The notes under the pieces were generated by a model. It was not told the origin of the DNA. It did no database searches and was given only the letters and a program-made list of their open reading frames with translations. A program made the translations under genes and the position numbers. 64,000 nucleotides of DNA from positions 411,316 to 475,315 of the forward strand of contig JARVKI010000024.1 in the NCBI GenBank assembly GCA_036674765.1, written 5' to 3'. The DNA comes from Seiridium cupressi. Lineage: Eukaryota > Ascomycota > Sordariomycetes > Amphisphaeriales > Sporocadaceae. Within the stretch, counting starts at the first letter, position 1. Each line of letters starts with the position of its first letter. This document shows, one piece after another, positions 9,389 through 22,691 of the stretch.

Positions 9389-12143
9389 ATGGCAATGAAG
9401 TCACCACCTCCTTCGTCCGATACCGATGCGTTGCCGTTCGATTCCTCCAAGCCATTTGCAGGTGTAGTCGTTTGCTGCACCAGCATTCCGCCCGAACACA
9501 GAGTAAGTTTGTCGGCATCGCTTCACTCTTCCACCTCACCATCCTGGCTGTCTTGGTGGATGCTGGAGCCGCAGCTGACCAAGGTTCTCATATCCTTAGA
9601 CATACATTGCAGAGCGCGTCAAGGAATTCGGCGGCGTACACAAATATGACTTAACGCCTGATGTCACCCACCTTATCGTGGGCGAGTACGATACCGCGAA
9701 ATACCGCCATGTCGCCCGTGAACGACCAGACATCAAGCCAATGGCAGCCGGCTGGATCAATGCAGTACGAAGCCACTGGGTTAATGACCAGGACTTCGAC
9801 TTTGCCAAGTTAGAATCCGAGTACCATTTAAGAACCTTCGAGAGCAGCGGCGGCCTTCCTCAAAGCCCAGTCCCTGAGGAGAGACAGCGACAAAAGCTAT
9901 TAATATGCTTGACTGGATTCGAGGAGCAGGACCGCCACTATATTGAGGAGATGGTGGTGGCCAATGGGGGCAACTACATGGGAGACCTTTCGAGGAAGGT
10001 TACTCATCTCATTGTCTGTAAACCGGAGGGCAAGAAGTACCAGGCCGCCAAGAACTGGAACATCACGACCGTTTCCATCGAGTGGCTGGATGATAGCGTG
10101 AGGCGTGGAATGATTCTCGACGAAACTTGCTATGATCCTATCTTACCGAAGGAAGACCGCGGCAAGGGGGCCATCATAAGGAGAGAAGTGAAGCGGCATT
10201 CGGTGGGAGGAAAGCGTCAACGTGATAATTCAGATATCGCCCAGCAAAATGGACCAAGGAAGCTGAGGAAGAGCGCCAGCATGCGTTTAAGCAGCCAGGG
10301 AAACAGCCTCTTGAATGAAATCTTGAACAGCAAGCAAGCTCCGGCAGATGCACCGCGGCCGGCGCTGGAGCAGAAATCAGCAAGCGTATCAGCGCTTCCT
10401 CCCGTATCTGGCCCAGCTCCTAAACTCTTGCCAGTGGCCGGCGCTGCATCCATTCCACCATCACCATCACTTGAGCCTACGCAGCCATTTGGTGGAGTAT
10501 TTACATTATGTCGGTTCATGATTCACGGGTTTCCCGAGTATAGGCACCAGATAACACTCGAGTACCTGACTTCCCATGATGGCCGAATCTCAACATCAGT
10601 CTCGGATCTTGCATCCCACGCTCATATAGAGCCGCAGGACCAAAGATTCTTGGTGGTTCCTCAGCTTTCGCAACCAGACACACACCCCATGATTACGGAT
10701 GGAATTCATATTGTCACCGAATTCTACATAGAGCGATGCATCCATGGCCGGAAGCTCTGTCATCCGAACGATCATGTCTTGGGGCGGCCTTTCCCGCGCT
10801 TCCCAGTGGCTGGTTTTGATGAATTGACCATTCACAGTACAGGATTCAAAGATGAACAGCTCAACCAAGTCGAGAAAACGATCGTGCAGCTTGGTGCAAA
10901 ATACGCAGAAAAATTCAACAGTCAAAGCTCATTGATGGTGTGTCCTAGCCTCAAAGATGTGCGAACAGGCAAACTAGATCTTGCATTACGAAGTGAGATA
11001 CCCGTCGTTAATGCCGACTGGTTGTGGCAGTGTATATCAACAGGGTTTCGAGTGCCGTGGGACGATTTCATATTCGCAGAGATACGACACAAGGTCTCGA
11101 TCGACGTAGATCCGGACTTGGACAAGCATCGGCAGAAGTTGCATCGGACACGATCTGAGCCCGCCCTAAAGAAGCAGTCGAACTCGGAATTTCGTACTCC
11201 TGCACTGAAGGCCAACTTGGACACCACTGCATTCTCGGAAAGGGACGTACCAGCCCCAGTAGAAGATGACTCTGTGCTTGGGGTTTCACACGTAGAGGCA
11301 GCTCCTGCCGTCATTCCGCAGGAGGATTCGGCTATTGATGTATCGAATTATGACACAGCACCAACGCATCTGGCGGACGGTAGTCTAGATGCCGGACCGC
11401 TTTCTGAACTCAGCAAAAATGCATTGAACAAATCACCCGAGACTTCGCCCTCTAAACCTGGACCTCGCAAATCGCTCCGTCGCTTCCCAACCGAAGGCAC
11501 AGTCGGGGATTCTGAAGCCGGTGATGATTCAGATACTGCCACCATCTACGGCCCCAACGTTCCACCGAAAAGGGCACCGGCAGACAATGCAGTCTCTGCT
11601 GCAGAGGGAGCGCGTAAGCAAAAGGTGGAAGATGAAAAAGCTGCAGAGCGCCGCGCCATGGCCAAGCAACTGACCAGTCTCATGGGTGCCCCAGACATGG
11701 ATGATGGAAACAATGGTCATACAAAGCCAGGAGTACATGCAAAACCTCAACGCCGCAAACGTGAAATCCTCGGGCGGGCGCTGTCTAATGCATCTGCAGC
11801 CTCCTCGGCGAGTGCTGATTCTGCCAGCACTAGCAGTAAGCAGCTTAGAATTAATAGTGTCCAAAGCGTGACGGGATCAATTGGACTACTGGATGAAATG
11901 CTGAGTGGGGAGCAGGGATCAGGCGAGAAGGATGAAAAAATAAGTCAGCCTCCAGCTACGCAGATCGGTTACGATGATCCCCAGGCGACGAAGCAGCGAG
12001 CGGAGGTTATGAATAGGATCCAGGGCAAGAAGAAAGCGAGTGCTGATCCGGCAGACCCCGACCAGGAAAAGGTACGGAAAGTGCCAATGGAAGAAGTTAC
12101 GGGTACTGCTGCTAGTCGGCGGCCTAGGAGAAAGGGTTCTTGA
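9389..12143 (+). CDS. dpb11: Dpb11/Rad4/TopBP1-type four-BRCT checkpoint protein
   Basis: Two exons, 9389-9502 and 9600-12143, give 885 residues; the intron has a GTAAGT donor and a CCTTAG acceptor and restores BRCT1 exactly. Four BRCT domains are visible. BRCT1 spans about residues 23-105 (FAGVVVCCTSIPP, then GGVHKYDLTPDVTHLIV). BRCT2 spans about 138-225 (LLICLTGFEEQD, VTHLIVCKP, VSIEWLDDS). BRCT3 spans about 337-430 (FTLCRFMIHGF). BRCT4 spans about 445-530 (TIHSTGFKDEQ, VVNADWLWQC). The rest is a disordered, Ser/Pro- and Lys-rich tail. The paired N-terminal BRCTs match Dpb11/Rad4, which read phosphorylated Sld3 and 9-1-1 to start DNA replication and activate the Mec1/ATR checkpoint. Two ATGs (9389 and 9395) are possible starts; I took the first. 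Nuclear. Identification is strong. Confidence 0.9.
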
Positions 12144-15100
12144 TGTCGTGTAGACAAAGCATGATACCTGGACCGACAGATTGTGGGGTACCAGCAATGA
12201 CGGTTCAAGTTATGGGTCATGACCGGGGGTATTCTGGACGTGTCGGGCAATGAATCAAATGTTTTGGGCTATTATAGTGATGACGCCACCAATGCATATA
12301 TAGTGGTGGAATATAGCTTACAGGATATATGAGTTAACGGATGATGTCAATTCTTCATATAATGTTTACGAGTCTTTTCTGGCCCCGTTTCATTTGCAAA
12401 TCTGGCTGGTAGCTACAAGAAGTCTGGGAACGTCTTGATTTCAGTTCAACTTTCTGCTCAAATACTTGTCCTTGTTCTGCTGGTCTCCTGCAATTTCGGA
12501 GCAAATACGACATCAAGGCTGTCCATACCATTGCTTTGGTCATAAAATATGGCATCATATTACAGACTATATCGTTACTGGCTCGCATATGATGGGTTAG
12601 GACTTTAATTCGACAGCGGAAGATGCTAATTTGCTGGAGAATAATACAGAGCACCTCAACAATAGGGTACGTTAATTTCTTGTGCTAGGAAAAGTCCAAC
12701 ACCGAGCTCTCGAGGCCACTCCTGCGTCTGGTTCATTTTTGCAGGATCGCCAGAAATGACATATAAAGTCCCTCGTTAGTCTAATCATAGATCGTTCAGT
12801 TTTGCGACTCGTGTGCACTTGCTAATCCCCCCTCCCTTTTCTCTCTTCAGATATGCGGCGTGTCTGCTGACTCGGAGGACGTGAGTACCTTATCTGCCCC
12901 TTGGCGTCGAGACCGACAGTCGATGTGTCGGATAAGGTCCTGGCTGGTCTGGTCATACAAGGCAAACACTCACAGGCAGATCAGTGAGGTTGCTTGCTTG
13001 TGGAACAAGTTGAAATGCTCGTGGCACGTGCTGAGCCGGGTGCCAATGTCGCCATGCCTGGCTGTTGACCTGTCGGTGCCCGTGACCCAAAGGTCTCACC
13101 GGACATCTTTGGCCTTTGCGTCGATATAGCGATCACTGACTGAGAGCATTCAATATTGCCGGATAGGCAAAAGTCCTGAGACTTTACGAGGGTGGGTGAG
13201 TGAGTAATACGAGAGGTGCAGTCGCCATTGACGAGTCAGAAACACGGATTTGTTACCAATTAAAACTTCAACCCAACGCAATTTTCGTATCGTATAATCC
13301 CAATGTGAGGATCAAGAACAAAAGAGAGCCTCTTAGAGTCGCATTGATCGTACTCGAATGTGGCATGTAGGGAGAGTCTTCTTAAGTGCAAATCCCGAGA
13401 GCTATTTCCTTTGTTATGACTTGTGTAATGTTGGCTATAGAATATTTTTAACGAGACCAAGCAGGACCATTTGGAATTATTGCCTCGGTGATCCAAAGTG
13501 ATATCCACGATATTTGCGTGCTCCACACGGCTTAACTTGTCAGCTTTCAATTCGTGCTGGTCCGCTTTGCGCTACATACCATATGCATAGTGGATTGCAC
13601 TGACTGACTGGCTGATTTCGAATATTCGGGGCACTGGAACTACCGGCAGCTTGGACGATGGCAAAGGTCACACGATCCTGCAGCATTGCATTTGCGGATC
13701 AAATCAAATGAGGCCATGGACTCGAGTCCGGGAGTAGCGCAAACGCAAACGGCGCTTTGCATAGTGATTGACCGAGGGGCAAAAATGCGCCTGTCCTCAG
13801 CATTCATCAGTCATATTTCATGCTGATGCGAAGCATAGCCCAGGGATAGTACTTGCGGACTATATGATCAGCCACGCGATTGGCACCGAATCGGTCTAGA
13901 AATTTGGGGCCACAGCCTCATTCTTACAAAAGAGCAATCACGCATCGGGCATCTGAATCAGCGACTCCCGGACTACGGCGTGGTGAGTCTGGAACGAGTG
14001 CTGTCGTCCGAATCGCCGCTTCATTCGTATCGTTGCAGGTGGACTCTGGAGGGGAAACGTGCATTTACGGCTGGACTAGCATGAACCACAGCTCGTGTTC
14101 TATTTGCCGCAGACGAAAAATTTGGGCAGCCAGTCACAGTAGTTTCCAAATTTGTCCACTAGGAAAACACGCTTCGGGCGCATCCGACATTGCCATGTGT
14201 CATCTGGGGATCATTTTCTGCTTATTAGACATTTGGGACAAGAGCTGCAGGATGCAGTGGTGTCGAACTGGAGCTAGAAACGTGGGAAGAACAAGGTGGC
14301 ACTCATGGAAAGAGGGTGCAGCGGGCAGACCCTTGGAGCGCTAGAGCCTAGAGCCTAGAGCCTAGAGCCTGGAGGCTGCAGAGAATGAGGTTAGATCAGT
14401 GGCGCAGTGGCCTTTGTTTCTTCTGGCGGATCGAGGTGAGGAAGCGGAGAACCATGGCCGTGGGAACGATGGGACCGTGGGCTCGAGTCTGAATGGCGGG
14501 CATGTTGTCGCGTCGCAAGTACATGTAACCTAGCACTAACTACAATGTAGACCCTGGATTTTCAGAGTGGCTCCCCCTCTGGTTCCCCAATGTCAGATGT
14601 ATGGCTCCCGGCGCAGCTTGCAAGCCACAGCTCGGACCTGGAGCTTTTCTTGGACGGGGATAAGCCGCGACCTGGACCCAGGTTCCAGCCCTGCCTCGCA
14701 TGGGCCATGATGATGACATGTCCGCTAATGCTGGCCGAAAGACGTCACCCAGCCAGAACAGCCACCTCCATCCACGGTCACGCTCGCCTCGATACAATCT
14801 CGCTACCAGAGCAATACTTGGGCCCTGGCTCGACACAGCCGTCATCGATAAGGTTCACCATATGCATCGGCAGCCTGGCCTCTTGTACCGTGTCGGCTCG
14901 TCGTAGGTAACGTGCTGTCTTGTATTTTTGATGAAACAACCAACCCCTTTGTCTAGCTTGATCATTCTGAGGATTCCCAAGGGATGGTGATCTGCTCCCT
15001 CGCGGCTTTTCTTTGGCAGTGACGGTTTTATTCTTGTAGACGGCCACATGCTCTGCCGAGTCCATGCACCTTGCATCATTTTCATCAATCTCCCACCTGT

Positions 15101-15577
15101 CCTCCCGCACGTTTCTGTTGGTGGATTCAGCTGCCTCTTTTTCGTTCTCGGTCGCTAGCCACCAATCGGCCAGGCAACTCGAAGCCTTCCTCGGTCTCTT
15201 GGACAAGATTCTTGTTTCTGATTTCCTTATCGCCAACAGCCTGCAGTTTGCATACGTAGATCCGCGCCAAAACTCTTGACACGCCCTCCATGTTCGATCG
15301 TGTCGCTACCTTACAAGTCGAGCCTTGAACCGCAAGGCTTCAATACTGCCAATCCTTGCTACATACATGCTGCCGACGGCACACCCTCGTATTTGGCTCC
15401 GCCATACCACACACGGCAGACAACCCAACGTTATCCAGTTTTCCACTTTCCTACCAAATTCATAGTCAAGTACTCACACATATACTGCACCTCACGCGGC
15501 ACAACGGAATAAACCCCGTACTGGAGGCCACGACTCATCAGCCTGGGACTTGGTTCCCATTCCCTCTCTCCCCCGTC
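12144..15577. other. 3.4 kb intergenic region without a recognised gene
   Basis: No recognisable protein family is encoded on either strand. A 152-codon minus-strand frame at 14778-15236 and a 154-codon plus-strand frame at 13880-14344 have unremarkable composition and are not called. The last 300-400 bases before 15578 are CT-rich and probably form the promoter and 5' leader of the next gene. A short tandem heptamer repeat lies at 14341-14370. Confidence 0.5.
14341..14370. repeat. Tandem heptamer repeat (TAGAGCC)n
   Basis: Four consecutive copies of the 7-base unit TAGAGCC from 14342, in intergenic DNA. Likely a small replication-slippage repeat with no visible function. Confidence 0.7.
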
Positions 15578-18035
15578 ATGACGACTAACAACGGTCGACC
15601 AGCGGCCACTCGCGCGTCGGCCGCGGACATTGACGATGTCGACGCTTTCGCGAAACGGCTGTACCGAAGAGCGCGTGCCGCTGGTGTAGACTTCGCAGAC
15701 GTTGCAACTGTCGTGCGAGGAGTACACACGGTGCTCAAGCATCTAAAGGTGGAGGTCGAAGACCCTGGCTCTCTCCTCAATACCAACCAAAGTCCTGTCT
15801 ACGCCAGACAGTTGACGCCGATCGTCGAAGACTGCGAGTTTACCTTGAAACAACTCGACACGCTGTTGGAGCGATTTGGCGGTAGCGGCAGTGGGAGCGA
15901 GGAAGAGGACCGCAACAGGCAGTTCGACCAACGGCCGCTGGATAGTCGTGAACGGGACATGATAGCCCTGATTCGCACCAAGCTCGCAAACCAAAAGCTG
16001 CATATTGACATGTTTCTCGATACGGTTCAGCTCCACAACCCGTCCAAGTCACACCCGATCGTTGAAACTAGCAACGCAAACCTGGAGTCAATTAAGGACA
16101 AAGTCGACACTATTGCTGCACGGATAACTCAACGCAGAGATTCGTCCCTAAGTGAGGGCGACGATGAACTTTGGTTACAGTTTAGAGACGAGCTTGAGAA
16201 AGAAGGTTTCTCCAAGGACGTACTGAGGAAGAATCAGGTAAGTTTGGGTGGTCACTGCAGGCATCGAGTCGTTAGCTTACTTGTGCATTTAGGATGTGCT
16301 CCGTGCTTATATCCGTCAACTTGATGAGCACAGCATGCTTTCAGGTGGCAAGACGCCAACAGTGCGCGGTTTCCTCGAAGGGTACAACAAGCCCATCAGT
16401 GATTCTCACCAACTTCTTCCTTACCCCGTCGACCAAGAGGAGGGCTATAGCTCCAAGGAGATGCTACCATCGGCCGACAACGAGAAGTTCTTTCCATCGA
16501 TGAAGGCGGAGCGGCTTCATCCGGACGAGTACCTCCCATACCCATCAAGTCTGCCGAAGCAGACTACCGACGTATCATACGAAGCCCAGTCCTCAGAGGA
16601 CGGCGATGCCGATGGTGGTCCCAAGGACCAGTCGATGGCTTTAGTCATCTCAACTCGCGATCTCATGGCACTGGACAAGAAAAGGGCAGACCTTGCCATT
16701 GCCATGGATAATATGCATCTACAGCGTCCGTCTTCTAGGCATACATCAAACTACACCCATGACTCGGGTCTAGCAGCATCTCCACACGGTCGATTCCTGG
16801 CGGCTCCCTCAAATGCTGGACTCCTTACCTCTCCCAACCTTCCCCCTATAGATGAATATGGCCTGTCGCCTCGATTCGTCCCTACGTTACCAGCTCTATC
16901 ATATGGTGCATCCCCGCCTCCGACACTGCGTTCCAACTCATTATCAGCACCCGTCATTCCCGGGACAACCCCACCTATCCCCGGGACGCAACCTCAGCGT
17001 TATGCTCGCCTGGCTCCAGATTCCCAGGGGCGGGAAATACCATTAGAGGCAAACTGGACGCGAATCAAGCGATCATTAATCTCACCGGAAGTGCTCAATC
17101 AAGCCGGTGTTAGATACGAAGCTCGGCCAGACTTTGTCGCCATCCTGGGTGTCTTCACGAAAGAGCAAGTTGCTGAATTTGCCCGACTGAGTGCCGACGT
17201 GCGAAAACGACGGCAGCAACAACAAAGGCGCGAACGGCGCGATGTGAAAGATCGGTATCACCCTGACAAGTATAAGAATTGGAACGTGGAAGCGCAAAAG
17301 GGAAATAATACCGACAGTCGAATCCGCGCCAACAGCGAATTTTCATCATCTTCTACGGACCTCTTTGATTCCTCTAGTGATGAATCGGACCAAGACCTAC
17401 CGCCTTATCGTGCTCGTGGCCATCAATATCACCCCGATGATAAGGGCGATAGGTATGGCGATGAAGAAAAAGGAACCAAGGTTTACCCGTTTATTGTTCC
17501 GCCTCCTGATAAGGAAAAGGAGAATGGGACCAGTCCTTCAGCTACGGTCATGCCTAAGCCTATACTGAAGAACAGGAACGATGATCCGCACGTTAGGTTT
17601 GATCCTGAACCCAAGGTGTTGGACACTGGCTCTCCTCGGTCCGTCCCCCGACATGCCGAACGATCCGAGAGAAGACATCGTGCAGGATCGGACCGCGACC
17701 GCCACCTTCCTCGAAGCTACGATGACCGCGATGATCGCTATCGCGATCGGGATCGGGACAAGGACCGTGATAGAGATAGAGACGACGAACACCGCCGACA
17801 TCACCGCCATCATGACAGCGGTCGTCGTAGAGATCGAGATCGGGACGACTACTCGAGACGACGGAGACGGCAAGATTCACACCGTGACCGAGATAGGTAT
17901 AGAGATGACACAGACCGGAGCGAAGACCGGTCTATCAAGAAGCGAGTACGCGGAGAAACTATCCGTGCTGTCGGGATCGGTGGCGCTGCCGCTAGCCTGC
18001 TCAGTGTTCTGACCGAAGCTGCTGCTGGTTTGTAA
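15578..18035 (+). CDS. DUF8035-type protein with RD/RS-rich C-terminal tail
   Basis: Two exons, 15578-16237 and 16293-18035, give 800 residues. The start ATG follows a CT-rich leader and begins MTTNNGRPAATRA. The N-terminal 220 residues are helical and acidic, with DVDAFAKRLYRRAR and repeated heptad-like stretches. They resemble the N-terminal region of many Pezizomycotina proteins of unknown function. A middle Pro/Ser-rich linker leads to a compact motif around NWTRIKRSLISPEVL and YEARPDFVAILGVFTKEQV, which I recall as the fungal DUF8035 domain. After that comes an acidic region and then a long run of RD, RS and RR dipeptides (about residues 690-770), ending in a hydrophobic GIGGAAASLLSVL segment. 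Function unknown. The RD/RS tail suggests RNA- or splicing-factor-like disorder, or phosphorylation by SRPK/CLK kinases. Confidence 0.8.
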
Positions 18036-19360
18036 GACAAGGGAGTTTTTTCTGTATATAAATTCTTGTAAGATGAGGGATGAGGGTCGAAAATGTAGTT
18101 TTCATGATCGGCTGAAGGCAGGGCCTGGCCGTTAGCGCTTCACATACACAAAGCATCATTAGGCGTGAATCCGGCAGACAGAACGAGGTGTTACGATACG
18201 AGGCATATTGTGTTTGTATTACGATCGCTATGGATTCTCATGTATTATTCAACGCAGTCAAATCTTGTTTAGCTTTTGTGGAAGTCTGGGGGGTCTGGGC
18301 AGTAGGTCTCTGTTCAGTTGCTATGTGGGGAGGATTACGATGATACCCAGTGAAGGTCTAGGAAGATGGCCATGGTAATTAAGATATTCTGGTGTTGAGC
18401 TGCGAAATCAGTATTCAAAGTAGACAAAATGTGGCAAAAACTGTGACAGATAGTGATGGGACACGAAACGCACCGGATACATGTCCCAAGAACAATTGAC
18501 CTGATTCTCGTCATGTAATGCCCATCCTATTCCTTCTTGTCTAGATACTCAACACGACTCGGGATACACAACTACCGCTTCTGCCAGTCGCCCGGCCTCT
18601 ATCGCACAGGGAGTCAGAAAGATCTCCAATGCAGGCAGTAGCGCGAAGTGCGCCAACGTACATGGCAGGAGAGCGAAAGCTGACTGGTGCCCAAGGATAG
18701 CACCTCAGTGCTGGGAAAGTCAGCATCAAGTTTTTTATGGATTGCCCAGGACATGCATACCCCGCCTGGGGGTTGAACCTTTTGGAGCTTTGAAGAGGGC
18801 AGAGCCTCATTGTCAACTGTGTGGCCACGGATCAAATGGGATGCTAATTACATGCCGGTGCTGTATGGTGGACTATGGGGGTGTGCGGCAATTGGACGCC
18901 ACTGGATCGATACGATAAAGTTGAGGGAAAAGCTCTCCAACTACGAAGCGACTTCGAGAGGTACTTGTCAACTACAGATCAGTGAATGGATTGGCGGTCA
19001 AACTCCGACGAAATGCACTTTTCTCTTCCTTCTTTCTCCTCAATCGAGCTTCGGAATTAATGCGCTGCTGACAGCCCACGAGCGTCGGGCACGGAGTGAC
19101 GTTTTTTGGTGTTATCTAGCTGAAATGCACCCAAGCTCGGTGGCTGATTACGGTCACCGCGGTGCGTTCGGGTCAAGCTCCCGGATCCGCCTTCTTATTG
19201 GACAAGTTCCGTTCACTGCCTGATATCCGCACCCTCTACACCTGCAGTCTCTCTGCAAGGCATACACGCTTTCCCTGACCACGTATTGTTTTCATGACTT
19301 CCTCTAATGGACAACGGTATTCTTTCCTGTTCCATCTACCGATTCGATGCATACGATGGC
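18036..19360. other. 1.3 kb intergenic region between convergent genes
   Basis: Separates the 3' ends of the RD/RS-tail gene (+) and the Utp8 gene (-). One 137-codon frame at 18810-19223 has no recognisable content. I see nothing else. Confidence 0.5.
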
Positions 19361-22179
19361 CTAGATAGCGATCCTCTCCAGCGAGTACACGCCCACTTGC
19401 TGGCTTCGGAGATGTCCCTGCTCCCGAATGCTCCTCTGTACAATCTCTCCTCCGCTCACGATCTTGGATTTTTCAATACGTCCCTTCACTTTGAGTCCTA
19501 GCGGCAGCGCCTCCGCGCCCGGCTCCTTCACCTGCAGACTGATAGGCTTGGCCAGATCAAACTTCTGCTTCGTGTTTGTCTCTTTTTGGGCTGCCTCGCA
19601 GTATCTCACCGCCTCGCCAACGATGCCTTTCAGATACACAGCTTCTTCCAGGCCTTCTAGAGCCGTAGAGACTTCCAGCGTCAGCGAGGCTATGACGTCG
19701 CCCGCTTCACCACTAGACAGGGTCGAATCGTTCAATAACCAGCCACTAGGTCCAATGGCGTCCACACACCGACTGAGAAGGTCGGATATGAGTTTGATAC
19801 TGCCATCCGGGGGTGGGTGCAGGTCGGCATCCTCGTCGTAATCTGTATTATCTTCCACGTAACGAGATGTCCAAGCACCCTTGTATAGCTCGATGCGCAA
19901 CTGTAGGACCAAGTCCAGGATCTCCTTCGGTTTGAGAGCTGTCTGTAGTGCTTTGATCATGGACGAAGCTGGGCAGTTACCCAGCTTTGCAAATGCCACA
20001 CTGAGGCCCTCCTCGCGAATGCCTGCATTGCCCCTCAAGATTGACTCTGCTTTGAGTACCTCTTCCTCAAGGTGGTCTAGCTCTTTGCTAATGTCCTCAT
20101 TCTCGGCTGACCCTTCCGGTGCACCGTTAGTCAGCAGCTTGGGCGGCTGTTCCGTCCGATCTCGAATGGCATCCAAACTCCTCATCATGGCACGAACGGA
20201 GAGAAGTAGCTCAGCAGGCCCCAGAGCGGTTGATCTTACGTAGCATGTCAGAAGCTCGAAGCTAGGGTCAAGCTCGGATATCCGGGTGACCAGCTCATTA
20301 GCTAGGACATGGTCCACATTATCAACTCCAGAAAGTTCCTCTCGTAAAGCAGACTTAACGTTTGAAACGGTGAGATGCCCGGCAGCTGCAAGATAGGTAA
20401 CAATGTTGGTATCTGGCAACGTATATGTGAGGTGAGGGATGGAGTCGTCCCCTGCATGCTCGTCATTCCATTGAAAGGCCCTACTGATGGCATATACGAT
20501 CCAGCGTCTATCCACTCGAGCAAACTTTGTCATATCCTTGGGCCAATTCCATTCCGGAGGCGGCTGAGCATGATCTCCATTCGTCTGCTTTGATCCATTG
20601 GTGGTCTTGGACGCCTTGATCTGCAAGCCAAATTGTTCGGCGAGCAATACCTCGAAATCATAGATAGCTTCAGAGTCGAGTAACTCATCAGCTCGTTGTA
20701 CATCCTTTGTCCACTTCCCAAGGTAGTCACCCAACACGGAACCGGGTAAGTAGTTGGAAAAGGCTGACGATCCTGCTGCGCGTTTCGTATGCTCAGTGGC
20801 TACACGCTTCAGATCCGGGATGCCACAGCCTATGGAATCAATGAGGAGTCCTTCCGCTCGGCGCTTCGTTCTGGATTTTGGTGCTTCGAGTTGAATAGCA
20901 AGCAGTTGGGACCCGCTGATACCAATTGCCAATTCCAATTTTGAAAAGTAGGCTACGAGGGAACAGCCTGGAGCCTTCAGATTTCCCGACTCGGCCAGGC
21001 TGTCTGGCTCCATTATTACGGAACTCTGCATAGACCGGAACTGGGGGTTGTAAACGCTCAAGAGGTTATCAGCCGCGGTGAGAATAGACGTCTTCGACAG
21101 TCTAATGATAGATGTTGCATTCTCAAGGTGCATTTGCGAGCTGATCTTTGGAATGCTGGCTGTCAAGTTGTGAACCGTAAGTGAGCCGTCCACCAATTCA
21201 GTAAGACTCCCAGAGCGGACGTCCAGTCGATAGCATGGCTCGGCCGACATATGCTCAGCTGATGATGCTGCAATGGGCACCACATGGAGCTGCACAAGTC
21301 CTCTGTTGGTCTGGGCCAGGCTTTGTGATTGGGGTATGGGAGCAAGTAAATGCATGTGCCGGGCCTGCCGACTATCAGAGTCGATGCTCGAGACAACCAA
21401 CAGTACTTCCGGATCCACACCATTCTGCGCATAGTTGGCGATCGAGCTGAGCGCATCCTTGTCGCCCTTGAACAACCCATCAATGACTTCGGAAGCTCGA
21501 GCAGACGTGCACGTCTCGATACGAAAGTCCGATGTGGAACCATAGGCGAGATCTTGGTGAAGGATGGCTGGGGTCGTCTTCCATTTCTGTTTGAGTTCCT
21601 CGCTGTCAAGTCCTATGATTTCTCCGTCTTCTTGAACGATTAACAGCTCGTCAGCAGTTGTCGGTAGCACGGCATCGGCCTTTGGGGGGTCGGCTAATCG
21701 TGCAGTCAAGTAAACGACTCGCTTGGACGACGGTAGAGAGAAGATTCTCGTAGACGATGTGGTCTTGCCTGATGACTCAACAATATCTTTGAAGAGGGTG
21801 ACCTTGAGAACTGGATCGGCAGTGGCTATATAGGTGTACCTCGCGACATCTTTGCTACTAGGAATCCTTCGCCGCAGGGAGCACGGCGGGCAAGTGAAGG
21901 ACGATTGGGGAGGGATTGGATAAGAGGTAACTAGTCTAGCGGACGATACCTGGCAGAATATCAGCAGTTGAACGGGGAAAGGGGTGGTGTTCAACGTACG
22001 TTGTAGATATTAACAGCCTCTCCATCAATTCCAACCGTTACCTCGGACCGCTTGCGCTTCCGCGAACCCTCAGCAGTGCCATAGACCTCACCAACGACAT
22101 AGCGGCCAGTTGTGGGATCCAAAGGTCTCGGCAGCGCCGCTAGCACATACGGCTTCTGCACATGGAAATTCGAAGCCAT
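19361..22179 (-). CDS. utp8: U3 snoRNA-associated protein Utp8
   Basis: Two exons on the minus strand: 22179-22000 (60 codons, MASNFHVQKPYVLAALPRPL) and 21949-19361, together 922 residues. The intron between them has GTACGT and CAG boundaries and joins ...EAVNIYN to VSSARLVTSYPIPP. That TVGIDGEAVNIYN...TSYPIPP pattern is the N-terminal beta-propeller start of Utp8. The protein continues with propeller-like repeats and a helical C-terminal half (from about residue 480), ending in a basic KGRIEKSKIVSGG region. Utp8 belongs to the tUTP/UtpA subcomplex of the small-subunit processome in the nucleolus, needed for pre-rRNA transcription and 18S processing. It shares a divergent promoter of about 0.5 kb with the Elg1 gene. 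Confidence 0.8.
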
Positions 22180-22691
22180 TGTAGGTGAATGGCGGTTTGC
22201 GACCTTGCGTGGAGTGTACCAACGCTTGAAGATCTTACTGCTGTGAGTGCAGTAACATAATTTTTTTTTCTTGAGCTTCAGAAAAAATCGGTCGGGGAAA
22301 TGCCATCCAAGCACCGGCTAGTGGGGCTACCCTAGGCCATTGGCTCTGTCTGCCCCACCTCTGCATGTCGTCCGTGCATCCAATCACTAACTAGTGCAAC
22401 AGGTTCAGTCAATTAATTGAAGGGCGGGCAGTCGCGGTCGTCATTGCGACGAGTCGCGTCTTACCAGTTATTAGTCGTGCCTGCCCATGCACCTCTGAAG
22501 CTCCAAGCCTTCAAGGTGAAATCGGCCCATTGGCACATTCACAACTTTCTCGTCGTTCCCGATCTTGTATCTTCGACTCGGCGGCACTTGATATCCCCAT
22601 TCCTGCCACTACACACTCGTTCAGTGCACATGGCGATAATCATCTTGACCGACTGCCGCTCGTAACCTCGCGTCATTAGACGCGGTGCTTC
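22180..22691. promoter_or_regulatory. Divergent promoter region between utp8 and elg1
   Basis: A 512-base spacer between two start codons facing away from each other. It contains a run of A/T near 22256-22270 close to the Utp8 side and no recognisable gene. Shared promoter function is inferred from the geometry only. Confidence 0.5.

Noticed and set aside
13880..15236. 154-codon plus-strand and 152-codon minus-strand frames
   Set aside because: No family resemblance; the second runs antisense to the leader of the RD/RS-tail gene.
18810..19223. 137-codon plus-strand frame between convergent genes
   Set aside because: Unremarkable sequence, no family match, lies in a 3' flank region.
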